A stretch of DNA of 64,000 nt from Brachynemurus nebulosus (Eukaryota > Arthropoda > Insecta > Neuroptera > Myrmeleontidae). The position numbers and the translations under genes were made by a program. The stretch lies in contig JAPWDM010000076.1 in assembly GCA_035578155.1 (NCBI GenBank), forward strand, positions 62,001 to 126,000, read 5' to 3'. Position 1 is the stretch's first letter. Each line of letters starts with the position of its first letter. Below the pieces are notes generated by a model. The model made no database searches, had not been told where the DNA came from, and saw only the letters and a program-made list of their open reading frames with translations. Below, one piece after another: positions 1-10,417 of the stretch.

Positions 1-117
1 AGCTCTTCATTCATTTTTCTGAACTAATTTCCAAACCGAAAGAGCGTAATGGGGGCAAAATGTGTAAGCCGGATGTCAACAGCTACTTCATGGAGTAAAA
101 TGAGCAACTCAGATGTG

Positions 118-188
118 GTGGTTGCGGCGGCGGCGGCGGTGGTGGTGGTGGTGGCGGTGGTGGTGGCGGTGGTGGTGGAGTATATAAG
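118..188 (+). promoter_or_regulatory. GGT/GGC tract and TATA box upstream of the zinc-finger gene
   Basis: An almost pure G/T/C tract of GGT and GGC triplets (118-178) is followed at once by TATATAAG (181-188), about 65 bases before the ATG at 252. CACC/GGTG-rich tracts also precede the TATA boxes of the next two genes in this cluster, so this is probably a promoter module of the element rather than a random microsatellite. The promoter role is inferred from position and the TATA box. Confidence 0.5.
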
Positions 189-251
189 TAATCGCTAACA
201 CAATTCTGAATTAATCTTGTAAGACTAGTTGAGCCTTACACATCTATTATA

Positions 252-1118
252 ATGTTCGAGTGTACGCGGTGCTATAAAAGCTTCTCGCGGAAAGATTCTC
301 TTTCACGTCATATAAGAAATACACATATGCGGGAATTTTCACCAAAAAGGTTTGAAAATAGTTACTCTCTTGATCCGCTAAAAAGACAAACATTAAACAC
401 GGTTGATGACTTATCTAGTTATGATACCGGGAGGATTGATGTTGATGATGAATTTCTAAACAATAAAGTTGAAGAAAGGGTCAATCCACTTGAACAAAGA
501 ATTAAAGTTGCATCAAAAGCAATTCAAACTAAATTTAATAATTTAAGAAATCAAAATAATGTTTACACACCCAGCGATGAGTCTAATAACAGGGTTTCAA
601 CCACTTCTGATAGTGGAACTGTTATCATTCCCAAGTTAACTACAGCTTTGCAAACCCTTTTGGATATTTTATTAATCAAAGAAACTCAAAATAAAGGTGA
701 GGATTCTAATGAACGAATAGCAATAAAACGTCCAGCCAATTCAACGGACCATGAGCTACTTGCTAAGCGTATCAAATACAACGACTCGGAAAATGCTAAT
801 GGGCAATCAAAAAAAATAAAATACTGGCATAATCCTAATACTTTAATAGATGAATTACGACGTTTATACGAGACTTCAGAGACTGGTGAAAAAATACTCA
901 ATATTATTCGGAGTATAGAGGAAAATAAAAACATATTGTTTAACGTTGACGATAGGGAAGCTTTAATCGAAGAGTTAGATGCTTTAAGAGAAACTACTGT
1001 CGGTCAAGAAATATTCTCTATACTTCGTGAACTTCAAAAGGCTCATGTTATTGAGCCACTAGGTGATTATCTGGATGAAACTGATAAAGAAGATGCTAGC
1101 GATTATGATGATGATTAA
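252..1118 (+). CDS. C2H2 zinc-finger protein of a Polinton/Maverick-like element
   Basis: The 288-residue frame opens with one C2H2 finger: two cysteines in FECTRCYKSF and two histidines in SLSRHIRNTH (residues 1-25). The middle is polar and of low complexity, with a basic patch near residues 155-185. The C-terminal third holds two related segments of the type LIDELRRLYETSETG and LIEELDALRETTVG, an internal repeat probably forming helices, and the end is acidic. The ATG follows a TATA box by about 65 bases. Proteins with one N-terminal finger and repeated leucine-rich helices occur, as I recall, beside Polinton or adintovirus genes in invertebrates. The integrase scrap just downstream supports that origin. 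The frame is open throughout, but its function is unknown. Confidence 0.55.
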   Translation: MFECTRCYKSFSRKDSLSRHIRNTHMREFSPKRFENSYSLDPLKRQTLNTVDDLSSYDTGRIDVDDEFLNNKVEERVNPLEQRIKVASKAIQTKFNNLRNQNNVYTPSDESNNRVSTTSDSGTVIIPKLTTALQTLLDILLIKETQNKGEDSNERIAIKRPANSTDHELLAKRIKYNDSENANGQSKKIKYWHNPNTLIDELRRLYETSETGEKILNIIRSIEENKNILFNVDDREALIEELDALRETTVGQEIFSILRELQKAHVIEPLGDYLDETDKEDASDYDDD

Positions 1119-1138
1119 TTTAGATATTGCGTTCAACA

Positions 1139-1180
1139 AACACCGCGAGATGTCACCACCGATTTATTGTCTACAGTAAA
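1139..1180 (+). pseudogene. Polinton-type integrase scrap
   Basis: About 40 bases here (ACACCGCGAGATGTCAC, then TTATTGTCTACAGTA) match the integrase remnant at about 7633-7685, with a gap of roughly a dozen bases. In the integrase this stretch encodes TPRDVT followed by LLSTV. It lies just after the stop codon of the zinc-finger gene. This shared scrap ties the small-gene cluster to the polymerase/integrase remnants 6 kb away. Confidence 0.55.
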
Positions 1181-1224
1181 TTGCTGCTTCGATTGAATTA
1201 ATGATAAAGTTGTGCACGTCAGCC

Positions 1225-1452
1225 GCAAACACCGCTGCTACCCCGCCACCCCCACAACCACCACACAATCACCGAAACCACCATACAAATACCACCGCCA
1301 CACAAACACCACCGCCGCCACCACACAAACACCACCGCCACCGCCACACAAACACCACCGCCACCACCACACAACCGCCACACAAACACCGCCACTGCCA
1401 CAACCGCAACACAACCACCGCATTTGTGTGTTACGTCACCACCGCTATATAA
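1225..1452 (+). promoter_or_regulatory. CCACCG/CACAAA tract followed by TATA box
   Basis: About 200 bases of CCACCG, CCACAA and ACAAACACC repeats end in a TATATAA box (1446-1452) about 165 bases before the ATG at 1616. The tract is the opposite-strand counterpart of the GGT tract at 118-178. It reads open in several frames (His/Pro/Thr or Val/Gly-rich) only because it is simple sequence, so I do not call those frames genes. Confidence 0.45.
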
Positions 1453-1615
1453 TTTGCTGAGTTATACTCCAGCTTATACACCTTATCATGGTTGAAGGGT
1501 ATAAAATAGTTGAACTTACATAAAATATTATCTATTTACCGGTGGTTGTCAAAGAGTTAACATCTCTTTCGTTGAAAATTATACTTTCGTGGTAAAACAA
1601 TTACATTTTGGAAAC

Positions 1616-1792
1616 ATGTTAATTTACAATTCAGCGCAGTCCACCGCTAGAGAACCTAGCAAAGGACTTTCGAAACCTAAGATCATTAAACGTAAAACTT
1701 TTGAGCAACAACACATTTCACCTGAAAATTTAGCATTCCTTAAATCACTAGGTCTTAAAGTGAAAAGAACCTGGTACTCACAAATGTGCTAA
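1616..1792 (+). CDS. Small basic protein of the Polinton-like cluster
   Basis: This is a 58-residue frame starting at the first ATG; the open frame extends 27 bases further upstream without an ATG. It is basic, with KPKIIKRKTF in the middle, and ends with a segment reading SPENLAFLKSLGLKVKR. Short proteins with an ENxxFLxSLG-type motif accompany Polinton or adintovirus genes as far as I recall, but I cannot assign a function. It sits between the zinc-finger gene and the DIQGY-type gene on the same strand, with its own TATA box upstream. Its small size makes chance possible. Confidence 0.4.
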   Translation: MLIYNSAQSTAREPSKGLSKPKIIKRKTFEQQHISPENLAFLKSLGLKVKRTWYSQMC

Positions 1793-1877
1793 ATATTATT
1801 AACAGTTTGTAATTTGATGGTAAACTAGCAATAGCTATTAATAGCCATTTTCGAATACGTTCCACAAATTAACTAAC

Positions 1878-1935
1878 TACCCCCACCACTTTTAATTATT
1901 CTATATAAAGCTGTGGATTGTGTGAATAAATTCAG
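1878..1935 (+). promoter_or_regulatory. TATA box and initiator of the DIQGY-type gene
   Basis: A short CCCCCACCAC run is followed by TATATAAA (1903-1910). A TTCAGTT sequence (about 1930-1936) fits the arthropod initiator TCAGT at the expected distance of about 28 bases. The ATG is at 1956. Confidence 0.5.
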
Positions 1936-1955
1936 TTCTACGGTGGCGGTAAAAA

Positions 1956-2441
1956 ATGGCGTTTCTTGACATACAAGGCTATCAAGGAGCTAACAACGAA
2001 TTTTATTTTAAAGAAGTTGGTATTGCTGCAAAAAATTCGGATGATATATTACATCTTATATTCGACGCACCGTTTGATTTCAACGAGTTGCCGAAGAAAT
2101 ATCAACGAGTAGCCCGTTGGCTTTACCGAAATTGGCATGGGATACCTTGGTCGTATGGATTTATTCCGTACAAAAAACTTCATACCATATTGAAACCTAT
2201 ATTAAAGAAGTATGATGTTATATACGTCAAGGGTGGTGAAAAGAAGAAATGGATATCAAGTTTGTTTGATAGTACCGAAAACCAGCCGTGGATTTTGAAT
2301 TTGGAAGAAATATTTGATGTACCGAAGATTTCCATTCTGCGAGATGAATATTATTCAAGACGCTGTATGCTTCATTCAGATAAAATTTGTTCATTAGAAA
2401 ATTGTATTCTTTTAAAAAATTTTTATATGGAAAATAAATAG
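1956..2441 (+). CDS. DIQGY-type protein of a Polinton-like element
   Basis: This is an intact 161-residue frame. It begins MAFLDIQGYQGANNEFYFKE, carries HGIPWSYGFIPY in the middle, then VIYVKGGEKKKW, and ends with a cysteine/histidine segment reading CMLHSDKICSLENC. Related proteins with an N-terminal DIQG motif and a YVKGxEKxxW motif occur, as I recall, in many invertebrates next to Polinton or adintovirus genes. The DIQ start and late His/Cys residues suggest an RNase H or exonuclease-like fold, but that is inference. It has a good TATA box and initiator upstream and a polyadenylation signal downstream, so it looks like a complete transcription unit. Confidence 0.6.
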   Translation: MAFLDIQGYQGANNEFYFKEVGIAAKNSDDILHLIFDAPFDFNELPKKYQRVARWLYRNWHGIPWSYGFIPYKKLHTILKPILKKYDVIYVKGGEKKKWISSLFDSTENQPWILNLEEIFDVPKISILRDEYYSRRCMLHSDKICSLENCILLKNFYMENK

Positions 2442-2496
2442 ATTTTAAGTAATATATAGATTTAAGCAATTTAATTTTTTGTATACATATTCTATA

Positions 2497-2520
2497 AATA
2501 AAATTTAAAAAAAAAAAAAA
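2497..2520 (+). terminator. Polyadenylation signal
   Basis: AATAAA (2497-2502) lies about 55 bases after the stop codon of the DIQGY-type gene and is followed by a run of 14 A. The A-run could instead be a genomic A-tract. Confidence 0.45.
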
Positions 2521-2524
2521 TATG

Positions 2525-3600
2525 TGCGTTTTATTTAATTATTACCCTGCATTCCCCTATTTTTTACAGCAAAAAGTTTCTTTCGTTAACCTATAAGAGT
2601 ATTAACAAAAATCTTATGAAATTTATTATTCTAATTGAAAAGCATATTTCATGATACACCCTGTATACTAAAATATTTATTAAAAATACTAAATATACAC
2701 CCGTTATATATACATGATATTATTTGTATGTTAATGATAGAGTAGCAAATTCAAAATATTCTAGTCTATAAAAAATTTTGATTTTACAGACTTAAAAATT
2801 TAGTAAAACTCAATGCTGTTATCATTTTTATATTAAGCGACGTGTTTAACTTATAGTAATTTAAAACCAAAAATTGAACTTTTATTCTGTTTAAAAATGT
2901 TAAATACAATACTATTATACCCTAATATAAATATGTATCAGTATTAAAATGATATACATTGATTTTGCTGATTAAACAAATTTTTTGCAATATTTATAAA
3001 TTATTTTATAATTAGATTTAATACTTATTCATAAATGGCTATACAATTCGTTTACTAGTATTCATAAAAATTAAAATTATATACAAATTTTCTTTCTTAT
3101 TCTCAATATACAGAGTGTATACATAAAATATTTTTAATATACAGAGTCTATACATATGTACATACTGAATTATCTCAGATAATTTTCGTTTGATATAGAA
3201 ACAGTTTTGTGCTACAGTCAAATTCAAAAATGTTGTGCACCATAAGAAGTAATATTTTTTGTAACTTGTTAAAATTTCAAGAACTTCTGTTAGTTAACTA
3301 AAAAATTGGTCACTGTAGGTTAAATGTTAAAGTATTAAAACTGATAAAAATAATTTCTTGCTTGAGGCCTACAATGGGTGAAATTTTTTACTAAACAATT
3401 TTTTAACTCATTAATATTCCATGACGTCATCTTTCTTATACCAAAAAACTCCTTATATGAGTCTTACGATCATAATTCAGCTAAAACAAACATTTAATTA
3501 TTAGTTGTTTGTTTATGTTAAAACTGATAAAAATTCCTGGAATTTTCCAAGGTTAAATATACAAAAAAACCCCTGAGTTACAGTTGACACCCAAATTTCC
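2525..3600. other. AT-rich intergenic stretch
   Basis: I see no gene here. There is a lone CACCCTGTATA scrap near 2657, the form of a Tc1/mariner end, and two short ACAGAGTGTATAC/ACAGAGTCTATAC repeats near 3111-3155. Confidence 0.4.
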
Positions 3601-3602
3601 GG

Positions 3603-4540
3603 CAGTACAGTAGCGGTCAGACATCTGGACCCTGGAGTCTGAAGTTAGTTTTGCGGTAGCGCTTGGTACAGTGCCCCCACAAAATTTAGCGGCCTCCCAA
3701 TCTTAAATAAACAATTTTAAAATTATTACATGATCCAAAATTATTATATAAATAAACAAATATAACAAAAATCCCCACTTGTATGAATCATACTATAATT
3801 ATAATTCAACAATCAGGCCATAAATTAAAAATTCCAAGAAGACTATTTCGTATTTGAAATCCAAACAAAGAAATTGCTGAGTCATCAAAATCTTAAAAAA
3901 ACATTTTTTTTAAATTAAAACTTATATAAATAAACAAATTAAAAAAGTGCTGACTTTGCTGAAAACAGGCTTAAACTTGTTGAAAAGTACAGTAGACACT
4001 CGATTTACAGTACAGCAGCGGTCAGAAATCTGGACCCCGGAGTCTAATCTTAAAATCTAGCGCTTGGTACAGTGCGCCCCCGACAAAATTTATCGTTAGC
4101 GACCGCACCCAATTTAAGATGACGCAGTTAAGTGAGGCCAAGATTTGCACGTAATAAGCACAGTACGCTTCAAAAAGTGATCGGACACCTTTTTGGTCAG
4201 GGGGGCCCGCACTTTTGACACGGCAGTGTACCAAAAATTTAAGTACAGTACGGCGTCAAAAGTTTGGGCCACCCCGTGGGTTAGGGTATTCCCCACATTT
4301 TTTAACGTAATAGTTCGTTTAAGATGACGTAATTAAGGCAAGCGCGTGTTGGGGTCAAGGTTTGCACGTACAGTACGCTTCAAAAAGTGATAGGGTACCT
4401 TTTTAGCCAGGGGGGTCCACACTTTTGACACGGTAGTGTACCAAAAAATTTAAGTACAGCACGGTGTCAAAAGTTTGGGGCCACCCCCGAGTTAGGGTAA
4501 CCCCACATTTTTGACGCGGTAGTGTACCCCCTCTATCAAA
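3603..4540. repeat. Degenerate tandem/dispersed repeat
   Basis: This block is richer in GC than its surroundings and repeats itself. A unit starting CAGTACAG(T/C)AGCGGTCAG occurs at 3603 and 4008 (405 bases apart). A second unit starting CAGTACGCTTCAAAAAGTGA occurs at 4161 and 4371 (210 bases apart) and runs on through TTTTGACACGG and GTCAAAAGTTTGG. A related piece lies near 9992-10060. A sequence near 4870-4890 reading AACCTCAATTATCCGGAC on the minus strand resembles pogo/Tigger-type ends, so this may be a decayed element of that kind. No coding frame is convincing. Confidence 0.5.
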
Positions 4541-4909
4541 TTATAACCTAAAATTCAGTCTGCCCATGCGTCGTGTACTTAAATTCAGTCTGCGCATGCG
4601 TTAGGTTTGGCTGGTAATGGGTTAACACAAAATGAAATTGTTATAAGTAAATTGTGATGGCGCATAATGGGTTAACATAAATTAATTTGGTTGCTGGTGA
4701 TGACTCACCTCTTAGGAATTTCAAGGCCAACAGTATGAGCGAGTTTTGGGGTCAAATGTCAACAACAAATTTTAAATACATGTACGTGCCAGGTCAAAGG
4801 TCAATTCATACACTAGGTACAGTAGGACCCCAAACTACACGGTTCTTAACACGGTCAAAAAAGTAGTCCGGATAATTGAGGTTCTACGGTGCTCCCGCTC
4901 TCTCCTAGC

Positions 4910-5068
4910 CTATCTACTAATACCAATGTGTTTCATTGAATTTGTTTTCATAGGGCTAGGTGTAGCAATTGTATCTTGTACTTCCATCTGTTTTGAGGAA
5001 TGAGGCTCTTCGTGATCAATTTTTTCTTCAATTCTTCGTTTTTTGCCAAAGAAAGCCCGTATATCCAT
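4910..5068 (-). pseudogene. N-terminal fragment of a hAT/ZMYM-type transposase-like protein
   Basis: The ATG at 5068 opens a 52-residue frame beginning MDIRAFFGKKRRIEEK. Starts of the form MDIRxFF followed by a basic patch are typical of the first segment of TTF-finger hAT transposases and ZMYM-type proteins. The frame stops at 4910 and no later transposase domains follow, so it is a 5' scrap at best. A hAT-like terminus reading inward on the same strand lies about 1 kb upstream (6081-6105). Both the identification and the link are tentative. Confidence 0.3.
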
Positions 5069-5179
5069 CGCAAGATCAATTAATTTTCCGTTAACACTAA
5101 TAAACAAACAACTGTGTCGATAACTAACTGCCACGCTGTGCTGTACACTAGACTACTTATAAATTATAATTTATTAAAC

Positions 5180-5518
5180 ATGGGATCGTTGCTTTGTCAC
5201 TTTTCACAGGAAAATTGTAGAAAAACACTAGTCGACTTTCGGCTTTTACACCATCGTCAGGTGAAAAACATAACTAAAAATTATTCTTTTAGGCGAAAAG
5301 TATTTATAATACAAACTGAAGTAAATAATGTATTGGTGGGGGATGTTAGAGGCAGATATAATCAAACCAAATGTAAGGGAATTCCCAAGTTGAACAATTT
5401 TGATAAAACTAAAAATGTATTATTTGCAAAGGCTCCCGCAGCGAATTTTATTTTAAAACCAGTTAAGTTTAATATAATTAAAATGGCTAGAGTATGTTGG
5501 GGAAAACCAGAAACATGA
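5180..5518 (+). CDS. Unrecognised 112-residue open frame
   Basis: The frame runs from an ATG at 5180 to a stop at 5518 and is clearly longer than chance frames nearby. It is basic, with a patch reading KNITKNYSFRRKVF and a C-terminal part rich in K, N and F. I see no membrane segment, signal peptide or known motif. It starts about 110 bases from the divergent MDIR-type fragment. It may be another transposon-derived fragment or a chance frame. Confidence 0.25.
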   Translation: MGSLLCHFSQENCRKTLVDFRLLHHRQVKNITKNYSFRRKVFIIQTEVNNVLVGDVRGRYNQTKCKGIPKLNNFDKTKNVLFAKAPAANFILKPVKFNIIKMARVCWGKPET

Positions 5519-6926
5519 AATAGTGGTGAACATTAATTGCAAGAAAAAAGAGAATATGGATTTTCACAAAGTAAACCTTTCTAATATTAATTATTTATAA
5601 TTTATTATTTTATTATTATATGAAAATATAATAAACAAACACATACATATACTTTAAATAAATAAGCTTTACTGTTTTCGTAAAATGCTGACTTATTTAA
5701 TTCTTACATTAACATTTGATCAATGATCAGAAAGTTGAGTCACTGTATTTAACTGTTAGTACCAAGATACATTTCGGTTTTATTTGCTAATTTGAAAATG
5801 ATTGTTAGCTTTTGCCGTTGTCTTAAAATACGGTATTGTACATTTAAATTTTATTGGTTGATTTGAAACTGATTGTTATGTTTAATTATTACTAATATGG
5901 ACAACAAATATATTTAAATTTAATTAAGGAAAACCTCCAAATTCCTTCAAGTGTTACTACGCTAGTGTAATAAATTATTTTTTTCCCATCATCTCATACT
6001 ATAAACAAATAATTTTCTTAGCATATTATCGTACTTTTTAAGGTAGGGCATTGATATTTTAAGGTAGGGCATTGCCCCATGATGCCCCCCCTAGCTACGG
6101 CCCTGTGCACCACTTGCTATTACTAGCATCACGATATTTATTTTAACTATTAGAACTACGAATAGCACGTAAATTCTGAGCTGTATTAAACAAATGTTAT
6201 GAAAAATTTTTATTCAATTAAATGATAATTAAGAATTGAAGCCAAGATGATGGTTGAAGCATAACTCTCGCAACCTCGCTTAATTTGTATTACAACTAAG
6301 GGAGTATCCCTTAATATTTTCCGATAGGAAAATTTTGTGTGTAAATTTTACCAACCATAATTTTAGTACACCATATCTCATTTAGGCGTTAACGATTGCG
6401 ATTTTACTTACAATTTTAAGTAAAATAACTTCCAAACTAGTTGAGGTACGTCAACATTTGAATATAGTCAATAGAATCTTGGAATATTGTAGGAATTTTT
6501 ACTATGATTTAAACTTTTATTATAATGGTAGATAAGAAAACAAAGTACATATTTATAATATTTATTTATATTTGAAAAATTTATATAACATTTAGATAAC
6601 AAAATATGGTACACGCATATAACAAAATATGGTACACATATGTGTGTAGTATAATATCTATAAATACAGAGTTAAGTATAATAACTAATCGTTTTACATA
6701 TTTAGATATATTGGTCCAGATGCTTTTGTTAAACAAGAGATACATGTGTGTGTATGCATACTTGTATTAGCTGTGTTTGTAATATACTATATTGGCTCTC
6801 TCATATGTAGGAACAAATGTATTATACCTAGAAATTTTATAATACCTCTTATTACAACACAAACTAAAATATAAACGGCTAACATTAAAGAATTATAATA
6901 TATACCTATTTACATTTATATGTATT
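5519..6926. other. AT-rich stretch with one hAT-like end
   Basis: No gene seen. The segment 6081-6105 ends in CCCCCCTAGCTACGGCCCTG, the outward form of a hAT-type terminus (CAGGGCCGTAGC). I found no matching second end or target duplication. Near 6598-6638 AACAAAATATGGTACAC is tandemly duplicated. Confidence 0.35.
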
Positions 6927-7089
6927 GTCAACCATTTTTTCATATGTGTCAATTCGTTTGCGCAATTTATCCAATTTGCTTGAGCACATTTGTAAACGCT
7001 TCCAGTAGGCTGACGATGATCTTGTTTTGGGTGTTTAAGCTGAAGTTAAAGCTGGACCAGTATTTATTTCATCCAGTGAATAGTGTCCC
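6927..7089. repeat. Duplicated Polinton segment, copy 1
   Basis: This segment is a direct repeat of 8853-9034. Both contain, on the minus strand, the last codons of the polymerase frame, its TAA stop and the beginning of the next gene. Copy 1 has six A (minus strand) at the site where copy 2 has seven, so copy 1 keeps the downstream gene's reading frame at that point but loses the rest of the gene at about 6927. Confidence 0.75.
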
Positions 7090-7400
7090 CACGCAAATGT
7101 ATCGGTTTCCCCTTCCACAATATGACGTTTCATATCATACGGGCTTAGTGCTATTTTCTTTTGCATCACACTGGCCACATTATGATTTTTAGATCGGATC
7201 ATATTCTGTGTGCGAGTTAGTATGATGCAATTTCTCAAACATTTCACATAATCATTAAATGTGATGGTCTTCTTCACAACAGATGTTTTTACACCTTTCG
7301 CTTTTTTGCAATGATCCTCACCGTCCACTTGGCAACTATACATCTTAGCGCGCAGACCAACAAATTTTGTTAAAATCCGTCCGCAAAGTTCATCCTTCAT
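7035..7400 (-). pseudogene. C-terminal part of a protein-primed family B DNA polymerase (Polinton-type)
   Basis: The 121-residue fragment carries the conserved tail found, as I recall, in Polinton/Maverick and adintovirus polymerases. Its landmarks are TKFVGLRAKMYSC, then AKGVKTSVVKKTITFNDYVK, then IRSKNHNVASVMQKKIALSP, then DTFAWGHYSLDE. In an intact element the enzyme copies the linear genome using a protein primer. Here the exonuclease, palm and most other domains are missing. The frame begins abruptly at about 7400, where the oppositely oriented integrase remnant starts, so the 5' part was lost in a rearrangement. The stop at 7035 is the natural one, because the same tail and stop recur at 8976. 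The element is old and this copy could not work. Confidence 0.7.
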
Positions 7401-7402
7401 GA

Positions 7403-8029
7403 GGCCGGGAATTTTTCAATAGCACCTTTAAGGCATTAATGGAAAAGCATAACATAAATCATTACTCTACGTATAGCACGCTGAAAGCTTCGATCGTTGA
7501 ACGTTTTAATCGCACCATTAAGAATAAACTTTGGCGTGCATTTTCACTAAACGGTAACTATAAATGTTTGCCGATAATTAACGATTTAGTTGACGAATAC
7601 AATAAAACAAAGCATCGTACAATCAAAATGACACCGCGAGATGTCACTGCTGATAAGGAGGCGCATCTATTATCTACAGTATATAGTAATATAAAAATTG
7701 CTGGTGCGGTCAAGTATAAAGTTAATGATTTTGTTAGAATAAGCAAATTTAAATCGAGTTTTGAGAAAGGCTACACACCAAATTGGTCTACGGAAATATT
7801 TAAAATCGTGAAAGTTCGACATACTAATCTGGTAACATATCTACTTGAGGACATCAACCAACAACCCATTCAAGGTGGATTCTATGAATTTGAATGACAG
7901 CGGGTGAAATATCCAGACGTGTATCTCGTGGAAAAGGTTCTGAAGAAACGTGGTGGAAAAGTATTAGTCAAATGGCTTGGTTATTCTTCGGAATTTAATA
8001 GCTGGATTGATGAATCAGATATTGTTTAG
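7403..8029 (+). pseudogene. Retroviral-type integrase with chromodomain (Polinton-type), C-terminal part
   Basis: The open frame from 7403 carries EFFNSTFKALM, then NINHYSTYSTLKASIVERFN, which holds the last acidic residue of the DDE catalytic core (the E of IVERFN). It goes on through YNKTKHRTIKMTPRDV to an SH3-like region (VNDFVRISKFKSSFEKGY). A TGA at 7895-7897 interrupts the frame. Beyond it the same frame continues into a chromodomain, with YPDVYLVEKVL and KVLVKWLGYSSEFNSWIDES, and stops at 8029. Integrase plus chromodomain is the usual Polinton arrangement. The first catalytic residues are missing because the fragment begins at the junction with the polymerase remnant. It is defective by truncation and by the internal stop. 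Confidence 0.75.
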
Positions 8030-8288
8030 ATAAAAATAACACAATTATGTTTAATAATTTTTTATTTTTAAATGTTATAAGTATATATACAGAAATATTT
8101 TACAATAAATAAATATTAAAAATTATATAATTTGCGTATACGTTCTATTACCCCAGAACGTGATTTTTTTATATTTTCAGGTAACTGATCCCAAACTGCA
8201 CAAATTCTCATACATATAGAAATGTTTTATCCAAATATCATAGTTCATTAATTTTATAGTTAAATACAATAATAAATCTAAATTGTTA

Positions 8289-8961
<673 letters not shown>

Positions 8962-9047
8962 TGTTTTTTGGTTGTTTAAGCTGAAGTTGAGGCTGGATAA
9001 GTATTTATTTCATTCAGCGAATAGTGTCCCCATAAGTTGCTCAATTT

Positions 9048-9102
9048 CCACCACCACTACCACCTACCACGGTCCGCCACAGCCACCCACTACCCACCGC
9101 AC
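9048..9102. repeat. CCACC-rich tract at Polinton breakpoint
   Basis: A run of CCACCACCACTACCACC and similar triplets lies 14 bases outside the breakpoint of copy 2. It resembles the tracts at 118-178 and 1225-1430 in front of the small-gene TATA boxes, so it may be another displaced piece of the same element. Confidence 0.45.
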
Positions 9103-9114
9103 TAGGCTGGGGGG

Positions 9115-10197
9115 CTACAATTTTTTAATAATTTGTTGTTTATACCACTAAGAACATTAGATTATAAATTACTAAGACTGTTCTACCTAAATATGCTTAA
9201 TTTGTGTAACTTTTCTGATAATATTCATATATTCAATTGGATATCTCGATTCAAAATATTAATAAATTTAGTATTTAAAGCAACTTAAAGTTCTCAAAAT
9301 ATGTTGATAGCACAAACCAATGAACACTATTTATTTATTATACTACTAGACAAAGCGTAAAGCCTAAACTTACATATTATATAAATAGGCATAATACTTA
9401 TCTCGTTTAATTCTTTTTGTTATAAAATTATTTTTATTCTTATCTGCTGATAAAATTAATATGTATGTATACCCCGAACATACAATAAATTTATTTTTTA
9501 TAGCGATACAGCATGCATACATTAACTTCGGCCTGTTTAAATGCACACTTAGTATAACGAATGAAAGTATGGAAAAATACCTAGAGCTGGCGGCGTTGTA
9601 GAAACAGATTTCTCGATTGTGGGCGTTTGCAAACAATTGTTATATGCTAAAAGTAGAAGCAGATTTCCGAACCCGGCCTCTCATAACAAGTCTTAACGTG
9701 TGTACTAAAATTAGAAACTGATTTCCAATTAAACGTTCTGCTAACAAGTTATAACATGCATGCTGACAATAATTCTAAAAATAGCTGATATCACAATTCC
9801 GAAGTCCGGAATGTCTTATCAGCACCAATTAACTTTAATGAGCGCGCAACGTTCAAAAATCTAGCCAATTAACTTTAATGAACACAAAAAAACCCCCACA
9901 CACAGACCAATTAACTCAACCAAACAACAACGGCTTATTGCACGCTGATAATAACTACAGACCAATTAACCACCGGAAGTCTGATAAAACCAGGTACAGT
10001 ACGACACAAAATTAATCGGCCACCCATTATGGGGGTCTATAGTTTTGACGCGCAGTGTGCTGCAGAATCCGCCTGCTGCAGTATCCGCTTTGGTTACCTA
10101 CTCATATCGCTCTGTTTTTGTATTGTTTGTATAACGGAAACTTGTACAATAATGTCACGATCATCTTCATCAACATTTTCGACTCTGAAAAGAACAT
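9115..10197. other. AT-rich stretch with minor repeats
   Basis: No gene seen. ACCAATTAACTTTAATGA-type repeats occur at about 9827-9885. A piece related to the 3.6-4.5 kb repeat (GTACAGTACGAC and TTTTGACGCGCAGTGTGC) lies at about 9992-10055. Confidence 0.4.
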
Positions 10198-10199
10198 TA

Positions 10200-10404
10200 C
10201 AGTGGACTTTCGGAGATTGTCCAATCGCAAATTGTCCATATTTCAGTGTTAGGAATTTAAACATCGTATGTTTACGTCACACGAACATTGTATTCACAAA
10301 AATTGTGTGTTTGCAGTATTCGTGTGACGTAAACTTGTGATGTTTAAATCCCTATCACCGCAATATTGACAATTTTTGATTGGACAATCTCCGAAAGTCC
10401 ACTG
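10200..10404. mobile_element. 205-bp MITE with TA target duplication
   Basis: The element opens with CAGTGGACTTTCGGAGATTG and closes with its exact inverse; the terminal repeats run on through TCCAATC. Inner segments (TTTACGTCACACGAA and TTCGTGTGACGTAAA) also pair, so most of the element can fold into one hairpin. TA flanks both ends (10198-10199 and 10405-10406), pointing to the Tc1/mariner superfamily. It is too short to encode a transposase. Confidence 0.85.
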
Positions 10405-10417
10405 TACTGAAATTTTT

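Noticed and set aside
1201..1460. His/Pro/Thr-rich and Val/Gly-rich open frames on both strands
   Set aside because: They are translations of a CCA/CAC simple tract in every frame, with no domain and no codon bias.
6081..6113. Complete hAT element ending here
   Set aside because: Only one terminus is visible; TGCACCA near 3235 is not followed by a matching CAGGG start.
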